A stretch of 64,000 nucleotides of DNA from NCBI GenBank assembly GCA_964344655.1, contig CAYFOF010000001.1, positions 186,001 through 250,000 of the forward strand, read 5' to 3'. The position numbers were made by a program, and so were the translations under genes. Of the stretch, positions 57,744 to 64,000 are shown one piece after another (the first letter of the stretch is position 1; the number at the start of each line of letters is the position of its first letter). Below the pieces are notes generated by a model. That model had not been told where the DNA came from. It searched no databases and saw nothing but the letters and a program-made list of their open reading frames with translations. Origin of the DNA: JABJPM01 sp964344655. GTDB taxonomy: Archaea; Nanobdellota; Nanobdellia; SCGC-AAA011-G17; PNOQ01.

Positions 57744-59259
57744 TAACTGTTTTTTCTAAAAATTCTGCAGCCCTTTTTGAAGATTTATTGTCTATTTTGT
57801 AACAAGAATCTTGAATGAATTTTTCCATCTTATTTTTTAGATTATTATTTTTTAATACTTTCTCTATTGGAATAGAAATATCTTCTTCTTTTTTTAGATT
57901 TATTGATGCACCACTATTTTTTATTCTTTGAATTACTTTATCAAATTCTACTATCTTAGAATCATGAAAATTTGTTATGGTTATGACCGGTTTATTTAAG
58001 ATCATAGATTCTAAAGCAACAGTAGATCCAAAATTTATTGTAACATTTGATTCTTTTAACACGCTGTAGAGTATATTTTTGCCGGGAGTGCTGATTAATT
58101 TTATATTTTTGTAGTTTTTTATTATATTTTGATATTTTTCTAGATGCTCCTTTTCTTCAGGATGGGTTTTTATTATTATCTTTATGTCTTTTATTTTTTT
58201 GATTTGTTTTATCCATTTTTCTATTTGATTAAAATATTCTTTTTCATTTACTAATCCATATATGTAAAATCCATCTGTTAATATTGTAACTATTTTATTT
58301 TTGTTTAATTTTTGCTTATTTAAGTATGGAATTATTTCTTCGAATATCGATGCACCAACTATTTTTGCATTTTTTTTATTTATTTTTTCTTCCTCTAATT
58401 CCCTTATACTATGTTTCCCGAATACGGCAAATTTTGTATTTTTTAGTAATTCTTCTTCTAAATATCCAAAACAAATTCCGTGTTGGAGGATGAATGTTAT
58501 TATATCTAATTTATTGGCTGCAGCAAATAGTGTTTTAGGATAAAATGTGCCTGTCCCTATTGCACAAACTGTTTTTATATTTTCTTCTTTCAGTATTTTT
58601 TTGTGAGTTTCATAGTAAGAAATAATTAATTCTAAAAATTCCTTGGAGAATAAGAAATCTAATTCATTTTTTATAAATGGGTATATCGATTTTCCGTCTA
58701 TTGTCAGTAGATTTGTTTTTTGTTTTTCTGATATTTTTTTCCATCGGTAGTTTATTATTTTTGATTTTTCTTTTGATATTTTTAGAATATTTTTATCTAT
58801 GTATTCATAGATCATATTTGGTTGATTATTTATTTTGAAGAATGAATTCTTTTCTATTGGCTCATAAGATAAAGTGTAGGAAGGATATTTTGTTTCATTA
58901 ATCAAATTCCCTATTTTGCCTATATTATTTCCTTTTATTTTATCGGATTGAGTGTAAAACAATACTTTTGAAGATTTTGTTTTTTTGTTTTTTGTTTTTT
59001 TTCTTAATGTTCTTTTTATTATTTCGTTTGTTTTTATTGCTTTCCTGGTTAAAAATGATATTATCTTTTTATTTTTGATTTTGTTTTCTTTATAATCTTT
59101 CTCTAGATTTTTTATTGAGTATTTAAAAAAACGATTTGGAAAATTATTTGTTAAAAACATTTGTCTGTAAATTATCCAAAAGGGTATAGAGTCGTGAACT
59201 AGTATGTTTTCTAATGGATCTGCCCAATTTTTTAATTTACTTAATATTTTTTCTTCCAT
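57730..59259 (-). CDS. GT-B-like surface glycan transferase, tandem copy B
   Basis: This 509-residue protein is very Lys/Ile/Asn-rich. A 100-residue N-terminal region of unknown fold (FWIIYRQMFLTNNFPNRFFK) is followed by a GT-B-like core with ILQHGICFG, KTHPEEKEHL, FGSTVALESMILNKPVITI and the tail FIQDSCYKIDNKSSKR. The QHG and HP motifs resemble capsule and CDP-glycerol/polysialic-type transferases. The substrate is unknown. Its start lies 23 bases inside copy A. Confidence 0.72.
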   Translation of the reverse strand: MEEKILSKLKNWADPLENILVHDSIPFWIIYRQMFLTNNFPNRFFKYSIKNLEKDYKENKIKNKKIISFLTRKAIKTNEIIKRTLRKKTKNKKTKSSKVLFYTQSDKIKGNNIGKIGNLINETKYPSYTLSYEPIEKNSFFKINNQPNMIYEYIDKNILKISKEKSKIINYRWKKISEKQKTNLLTIDGKSIYPFIKNELDFLFSKEFLELIISYYETHKKILKEENIKTVCAIGTGTFYPKTLFAAANKLDIITFILQHGICFGYLEEELLKNTKFAVFGKHSIRELEEEKINKKNAKIVGASIFEEIIPYLNKQKLNKNKIVTILTDGFYIYGLVNEKEYFNQIEKWIKQIKKIKDIKIIIKTHPEEKEHLEKYQNIIKNYKNIKLISTPGKNILYSVLKESNVTINFGSTVALESMILNKPVITITNFHDSKIVEFDKVIQRIKNSGASINLKKEEDISIPIEKVLKNNNLKNKMEKFIQDSCYKIDNKSSKRAAEFLEKTVTQDI

Positions 59260-60733
59260 TTTCTAGTGTTTTATATATCTCTGCAGTTATTCTTTGTTTA
59301 GATTTTCCGTCTATTTTATAACAATAATCTCTAATGAATTCTTCCCTTGCATTTTTCATTGTTTTTTGTAATTTTTTGTCTGTCAATATTTTTTTAATTT
59401 TATTTGGAATTTCTCCTTCTTTATTAATTTTTATTACTGCTTCTGTGTTATTGTAAAATTTAATGTAAGGATTTGATTCACCAAATAAATCAAAATATAT
59501 GCATGGTTTATCCAGAGTCATAGCATCTGTTGCTACGAAAGATCCAAAAGATATTAGGATGTCTGTATCGTTTAATAATTTGAAAAGAAAATTTATTCCT
59601 ATTTTTTTTATAACCTTAACATTTTTGTATTTTTTTGCTATGTTTTCATATGTTTCTTTCTGTTTTTCTCTAGGATGTAAATTTATTATTATTTCCAGAT
59701 TTTTTTCTTTATTTATTTCTTTTATTATTCTGTTTATTCTTTTGAAATATGTTTCTTTTTTTAGGAAATTATCTTCTACTAAAGGAGAGGTTGATATTAC
59801 TATTTTTTTTATTGAATTTTTATTTTCTTTTTTATATTTCTTAACTATGTCGTAATCTGCAGATCCAGTGATTATCATTTCTCCTTTAAAATTTGATTTT
59901 TCTAAATTTTTTTTAAATATTCTACCTTTTAGACAAATTTTGTCAATCTTTTCTATTGGGACTGTTCCAGGATTTCCATGATGAACGCATATTACGGGGA
60001 TGTTAGTTTTATTTGCTGCCGCTATGATTGCCCTATCTAAAAAACTTGTATCCGCAGTTATAACAATCCCTTTTATATTTTGAATTTTAATCATTTTTAT
60101 TGCAGCAAAATAATACATTAGGATTAACTCTAAAATTTCTTGAGAAGTTAAGAAATTTATTTCGTTAGATATTATTTCGTAAAGTTTTTTGTTCTTTATT
60201 TTTATGTTTTTGTTTAATTTTTTTGATAATTTTTTTGATAAATTTAGGGTTTTGTCATTTATGTATTCATATATTGTATTTTCATATTGATTTATTTTTT
60301 TTGAGGATTTGTTTGATAGTAAATCTTGTATAAGTATGAATGGAGTTATTTTGTTTTCTTTTTTTAATTGTCCTACTATTGGTTTAATCCTTTGTATATT
60401 GTTTTTATCTACATGATTTGAGTAACCCAATAAAAGCAGTTTTTCTTCTTTTGAATTTATGATTTGTTTTTTTCTGATTTTTATTTTATTTTTTTCATTG
60501 AAGAGTATATATTTTCTTAGTATTTTGGAGAAGATTTCTGTTTTTGTGTTATTTATTTTGTTTCTTTGTTTCTTTGTTTCTATAGATTCTAAATTAAAGA
60601 ATGGTTTTGGTAGGGTATTCAAGAGGAGTGAAGGCTTTACAAACCACCAAATGGGAATTTCTCCTATTTTTTTATTTTCAAGGATTGTTTGTTTATCAAA
60701 ATTCCATATCTCCGATTTTATACTATCTGTCAT
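59237..60733 (-). CDS. GT-B-like surface glycan transferase, tandem copy A
   Basis: This 498-residue protein is a paralog of the next gene. It shares the region IWWFVKPSLLLNTLPKPFF, the core motifs CVHHGNPGT, INLHPREKQKE and SFGSFVATDAMTLDKPCIYF, and the ending FIRDYCYKIDGKSKQRI. It is very rich in Lys and Ile. It is probably a GT-B transferase acting on glycans in a locus that also encodes three sugar-acid synthases; a nonulosonic acid transferase is plausible and not proven. Confidence 0.72.
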   Translation of the reverse strand: MTDSIKSEIWNFDKQTILENKKIGEIPIWWFVKPSLLLNTLPKPFFNLESIETKKQRNKINNTKTEIFSKILRKYILFNEKNKIKIRKKQIINSKEEKLLLLGYSNHVDKNNIQRIKPIVGQLKKENKITPFILIQDLLSNKSSKKINQYENTIYEYINDKTLNLSKKLSKKLNKNIKIKNKKLYEIISNEINFLTSQEILELILMYYFAAIKMIKIQNIKGIVITADTSFLDRAIIAAANKTNIPVICVHHGNPGTVPIEKIDKICLKGRIFKKNLEKSNFKGEMIITGSADYDIVKKYKKENKNSIKKIVISTSPLVEDNFLKKETYFKRINRIIKEINKEKNLEIIINLHPREKQKETYENIAKKYKNVKVIKKIGINFLFKLLNDTDILISFGSFVATDAMTLDKPCIYFDLFGESNPYIKFYNNTEAVIKINKEGEIPNKIKKILTDKKLQKTMKNAREEFIRDYCYKIDGKSKQRITAEIYKTLENGRKNIK

Positions 60734-60792
60734 TTTTTTGGTATGGGTGTTTCATTCAAAAACCTTATTAATCTTATTATAATGACATTTCT

Positions 60793-61539
60793 ATGTCTTT
60801 TATAAAGGATAGGCTTGTTAAGGGAAATTTGAAGGGATGTCATGTTGTTATTGGCCCTCCAAGATCTGGGACTAGTGTTTTGTCTAATGTTCTTAGTAAA
60901 GGGGGGATTGATTTTGGAAATAATTTGATACAAGCTAACATTCAAAATCCCAAAGGTTTTTTTGAAAATAAAGATTTGCAGCATAATAACAATAAATTAA
61001 TGAGATTCATGACTCAACATGGAAATTATTCTGATTTTGGATTTTTTTTAGCTAGAGACAATAAGGAAAGGATGAAAGAAATTTTTCTTATGAATAAAGT
61101 TAAATTTGCTTTAGCTAAATTAAATAAAGAGACAAAGGATAAGTGGGGAATAAAAGATCCAGCATTATGCATCACATTTAGAAGACTTTACAATTATTTT
61201 GAGGGTTTTAAGCCAATCTATATAGTGAGAGATCCCGTTGAGGTTGTTATAAGTGAGGTAACGGGGGGCGGCAGTTCTCCAATCAAAGCTTTTAATTTAT
61301 GGAATGAATGTGTTTTGAATATCTTGAACTATAAAATAAAATTTGGGGGCCCTTTAGTATTGTATAATGATTTGTTAAATAAGAATGAAAAGACTTTACA
61401 AAAGATAAAAGACTATTTGGGATCTGATGATAATTCTATATTTGATGCAATAGAAGGAAAATATTATAGATCAAAAGGATCTTTTCCCATGCCCGAATAT
61501 ACAAGACTTTTATGGGAACATGTGAAGAGTTTAGATTAA
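60793..61539 (+). CDS. Sulfotransferase-family protein
   Basis: This 248-residue P-loop enzyme has GPPRSGTSVLSNVL (5'-phosphosulfate loop) at 21-34 and YIVRDPVEVVISEV (3'-phosphate site). Family members move sulfate from PAPS to hydroxyl or amino groups of glycans. Together with the sugar-acid genes this predicts a sulfated surface glycan. The gene is divergent from the GT-B pair. No PAPS synthase lies in the window. Confidence 0.85.
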   Translation: MSFIKDRLVKGNLKGCHVVIGPPRSGTSVLSNVLSKGGIDFGNNLIQANIQNPKGFFENKDLQHNNNKLMRFMTQHGNYSDFGFFLARDNKERMKEIFLMNKVKFALAKLNKETKDKWGIKDPALCITFRRLYNYFEGFKPIYIVRDPVEVVISEVTGGGSSPIKAFNLWNECVLNILNYKIKFGGPLVLYNDLLNKNEKTLQKIKDYLGSDDNSIFDAIEGKYYRSKGSFPMPEYTRLLWEHVKSLD

Positions 61540-61543
61540 ACAA

Positions 61544-61554
61544 ATTTTATAAAT
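61544..61554 (+). promoter_or_regulatory. TATA box of the asparagine-synthase-like gene
   Basis: ATTTTATAAAT lies 21-31 bases ahead of the ATG at 61575, right after the sulfotransferase stop. Confidence 0.5.
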
Positions 61555-61574
61555 AGACTTTATTTTGCATTTTT

Positions 61575-63269
61575 ATGTGCGGTATTGTTGGATGCTTTGG
61601 GAATATAGATAAAAAAATTTTATTATCTATGATGAATGAGATTTCACATAGAGGTCCCGATGGAGATGGAATTTTTATTGATGATAATGTTGGATTAGGC
61701 CATAAAAGATTGAGTATAATTGATTTGGAGGGGGGTTCTCAACCCATGTTTTCAAGTGATAAAAGATATGTTATTGTTTTTAATGGAGAGTTGTATAATT
61801 TCCAAGATTTAAAGGTTAATTTAGTAAAAAAAGGATTTAAATTCAAAACCAATTCAGATACTGAAGTTGTATTAAATATGTATATCCAATATGGAAAAGA
61901 TTGTTTAAAATATTTTAATGGTATGTTTGCTTTTTCTGTATATGATTGTGTAGGGAAATCTTTATTTATTGCTAGGGATAGGTTAGGAATAAAACCCGTG
62001 TATTATTCGAATGTTGGAAATAAGTTTATTTTTGCATCAGAGATAAAATCTTTGTTGAAATATCCAGAGTTAAATAAAGCCATTAAAGAAAGTTCTATTC
62101 ATGAATTTTTTTTAAGACAATATATTTCTGCTCCGGATACTATATTTGAGAATGTATTTAAATTAGAGCAAGGGCATTATATCTTTTTGAAAGAAGGGAC
62201 TTTTGAGAAACAAAAATATTGGGAATTGAATTATTCTCCTAAATTTAATAGTGAGAGAAAAGTAATTTATCATCTTAGAAGAATATTGGAAGATTCTGTA
62301 AAGAGAAGATTAATTTCTGACGTTCCAATTGGAGCTTTTTTAAGTGGGGGGGTTGATTCTTCGATTATTGTTAGTTTGATGGATAAATATATTGTAGACG
62401 GTTTGAAAACCTTTTCTGTTGGATTTGAAGATTCGGATTATGATGAAACAAATTATGCTAGATTGATGTCAAGAAAATTAAATACAGACCATAAAGAAAT
62501 AATTTTGGGATCTGACTCTATAAAATATTTGGATAGGTGTATTTATCATCTGGATGAGCCTTTATCTGATTTTGCTTCTTTACCGACGTATCTTTTATCT
62601 AAAGAAGCTAGGAAAAAAGTTAAGGTTGTTTTGACAGGCGAGGGAGGAGATGAGAATTTTGGAGGATATAATTATTATAATACTTTTTCTACGTTGAATA
62701 AAATTCCTTTTGTTTCAAAAAATATGATTTATAGAAAAAAAATATTTGTTTATAATAGATTTAATAGTTTTATTTTAAAAAACTCTAATAATTATATCGA
62801 AAAAAAATTAATAAATGGATATTTTTCTAAAGGCAATTTCAAAAATCAGATGTTGAATTGGGATACTAATATTTGGCTTCCGGATGATTTGCTGATGAAA
62901 GTGGATAAAATGACTATGGCAAATTCTTTGGAGGCAAGGGTGCCTTTTTTAGATCATAAATTTGTTGAATTCACATCATTTTTACACCCTAAATACAAAA
63001 ATGGAAAACATATTTTAAAGAAAGCATTTTCTGATTTTATTCCTTCTAAAATTATTAATAGAAAAAAACATGGTTTCGATGTTCCGGTTGAATCATGGTT
63101 TAATTCTTGTTTAAGAGATAAGGTAGATAGTGTTATTGATGAAAATAAAGAATTTCTTTCTAAATATTTAGATATAAAAAAAGTTAATGTAATGATGAAA
63201 AATAATAGAGATAATTTATTTATGTGGAGACTTTATAATTTATCTGTTTGGGGAAGAAAGTTTTTGTAA
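61575..63269 (+). CDS. asnB: Glutamine-hydrolysing asparagine synthase-like amidotransferase
   Basis: This 564-residue protein has the N-terminal glutaminase with Cys2 nucleophile (MCGIVGCF), SHRGPDGDG, RLSIIDLEGG and NGELYNF. The synthetase domain has the ATP-PP loop SGGVDSS and the GEGGDENFGGY, KVDKMTMANSLEARVPFLDH motifs. It is complete. In glycan loci such enzymes often amidate uronic or sugar acids, so the target here may be a carboxylated sugar rather than aspartate. The 3' end overlaps the convergent GDP-mannose dehydratase by 30 bases. Confidence 0.93.
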   Translation: MCGIVGCFGNIDKKILLSMMNEISHRGPDGDGIFIDDNVGLGHKRLSIIDLEGGSQPMFSSDKRYVIVFNGELYNFQDLKVNLVKKGFKFKTNSDTEVVLNMYIQYGKDCLKYFNGMFAFSVYDCVGKSLFIARDRLGIKPVYYSNVGNKFIFASEIKSLLKYPELNKAIKESSIHEFFLRQYISAPDTIFENVFKLEQGHYIFLKEGTFEKQKYWELNYSPKFNSERKVIYHLRRILEDSVKRRLISDVPIGAFLSGGVDSSIIVSLMDKYIVDGLKTFSVGFEDSDYDETNYARLMSRKLNTDHKEIILGSDSIKYLDRCIYHLDEPLSDFASLPTYLLSKEARKKVKVVLTGEGGDENFGGYNYYNTFSTLNKIPFVSKNMIYRKKIFVYNRFNSFILKNSNNYIEKKLINGYFSKGNFKNQMLNWDTNIWLPDDLLMKVDKMTMANSLEARVPFLDHKFVEFTSFLHPKYKNGKHILKKAFSDFIPSKIINRKKHGFDVPVESWFNSCLRDKVDSVIDENKEFLSKYLDIKKVNVMMKNNRDNLFMWRLYNLSVWGRKFL

Positions 63270-64000
63270 ATCATTTTCTACCATTTCTGATATTAGTTCT
63301 TGAAGAGAGGTTTTTGCTGTCCAATCAAGGTCTTCTTCTATTCTTCTGGGATCTCCAACTAAAACATTTACTTCTGCGGGCCTCATGTATACTGGGTTTC
63401 TTTGGGTGAAATCCTCATAGTTTAATCCAACATGATCAAACGCCATTTTAGTGAAATCTCTTACAGAATGTGTACTTCCGGTTGCTACTATATAATCTCT
63501 TGGGGTTTCTTGTTGTAACATTAACCACATTGCTTCTACATAATCTCTAGCATGCCCCCAATCTCTTTTGGCCTCTAAATTTCCAAGCTCTAGTTTGTCA
63601 TCCAATCCTAACTTTATTTTTGCAACTGCATCTGTTATTTTTCTAGTTACAAATTCTACTCCTCTTCTTGGAGATTCGTGATTGAATAAGATTCCAGCAA
63701 CTGCAAACATATCATAACTTTCTCTGTAATTTATTGTCATGTGATGCCCAAATAATTTTGAAACTCCATATGGGCTTCGTGGTGTAAAAGGTGTGTCTTC
63801 GTTTTGTGGGGAAATTTTTGAATTTCCAAATAATTCACTTGTAGATGCTTGATAAAATTTTATTCCCCTATTAAAATTTCTTATTTCCTCTAATATTCTT
63901 GCTACTCCAACACCGGTTACTTCTGATGTCAAAATTGGTTGATTCCAAGATTCCCCGACAAAAGATTGTGCTGCAAGATTGTATACTTCATCAGGATTTG
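63240..64000 (-). CDS. gmd: GDP-mannose 4,6-dehydratase, C-terminal part
   Basis: The frame is open to the right edge: NPDEVYNLAAQSFVGESWNQ occupies the last 60 bases, then catalytic YGVSKLFGH, FNHESPRRGVEFVTRKI, LGNLEAKRDWGHARDYVEAM and YMRPAEVNVLVGDP. About 250 C-terminal residues are in the window and the first ~90 are missing. The enzyme makes GDP-4-keto-6-deoxymannose, precursor of fucose, rhamnose or perosamine. Confidence 0.93.
   Translation of the reverse strand, partial: NPDEVYNLAAQSFVGESWNQPILTSEVTGVGVARILEEIRNFNRGIKFYQASTSELFGNSKISPQNEDTPFTPRSPYGVSKLFGHHMTINYRESYDMFAVAGILFNHESPRRGVEFVTRKITDAVAKIKLGLDDKLELGNLEAKRDWGHARDYVEAMWLMLQQETPRDYIVATGSTHSVRDFTKMAFDHVGLNYEDFTQRNPVYMRPAEVNVLVGDPRRIEEDLDWTAKTSLQELISEMVENDLQKLSSPNR

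Overview
The window reads as a piece of a strongly AT-rich DPANN archaeon of the Woesearchaeota/Pacearchaeota kind, most likely from a metagenome assembly (a run of ten N splits one gene at 40591-40600). Archaeal identity rests on ribosomal proteins S19e, L31e and L39e, Cbf5, Hjc resolvase, an eRF1-type release factor, RNA polymerase subunit L, TFS, MBF1, PCNA, an ER-type (Ser/His) signal peptidase, tRNAs without encoded CCA, and TATA boxes about 25 nt ahead of many start codons. The lineage call is inference from the gene repertoire.

Layout. 1-3450: exported lamin-tail and beta-helix surface proteins and Hjc. 3525-6279: a short histone-like protein, a membrane protein, Cbf5 and the L31e-L39e-S19e ribosomal cluster. 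6383-11175: a miniature RHS-core protein, CysRS, a pilin-like protein and a DNRLRE lipoprotein. 11221-20627: tRNA-Phe and an information-processing block (MBL hydrolase, ValRS, aRF1, ScpB, GT2, MBF1, RpoL, signal peptidase, TFS, PCNA). 20666-27390: a surface operon of five pilin-like proteins around a 1217-residue Cys-rich protein, followed by the S-layer gene (27588-29741). 29830-31521: two related exported proteins, tRNA-Ser and an orphan protein. 31541-37736: a minus-strand block with a 7TM/winged-helix pair and the three enzymes of the archaeal AMP (pentose bisphosphate) pathway: AMP phosphorylase, ribose-1,5-bisphosphate isomerase and form III-type RuBisCO, with a HAD phosphatase overlapping RuBisCO.

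39960-64000 is a glycan locus. A flippase is followed by a seven-gene minus-strand operon that looks like a legionaminic-acid-type nonulosonic acid pathway (dehydratase, aminotransferase, acyltransferase, PIG-L deacetylase, hydrolysing 2-epimerase, formyltransferase-like protein, synthase). A second set contains two fusion proteins (NeuA-NeuB and PseB-SpsF), a second aminotransferase and a second PIG-L protein. A third NeuB-like synthase, glycosyltransferases, a sulfotransferase, an AsnB-type amidotransferase and a GDP-mannose dehydratase complete it. A plausible reading is that the locus makes charged, acylated nine-carbon sugars that decorate the S-layer, the pilin-like proteins and the sequon-rich exported proteins in the same window.

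The most noteworthy points are the pilin-like/Cys-rich surface operon, the triple NeuB set with its fusions, a TATA-region motif repeated ahead of three glycan transcription units, an aRF1 with NIKD in place of NIKS, a very small RHS protein, a histone fold lacking helix 3, and a gene whose best start is ATT. No CRISPR array, insertion sequence, rRNA or replication origin was seen, and no gene-free stretch exceeds 300 bases.
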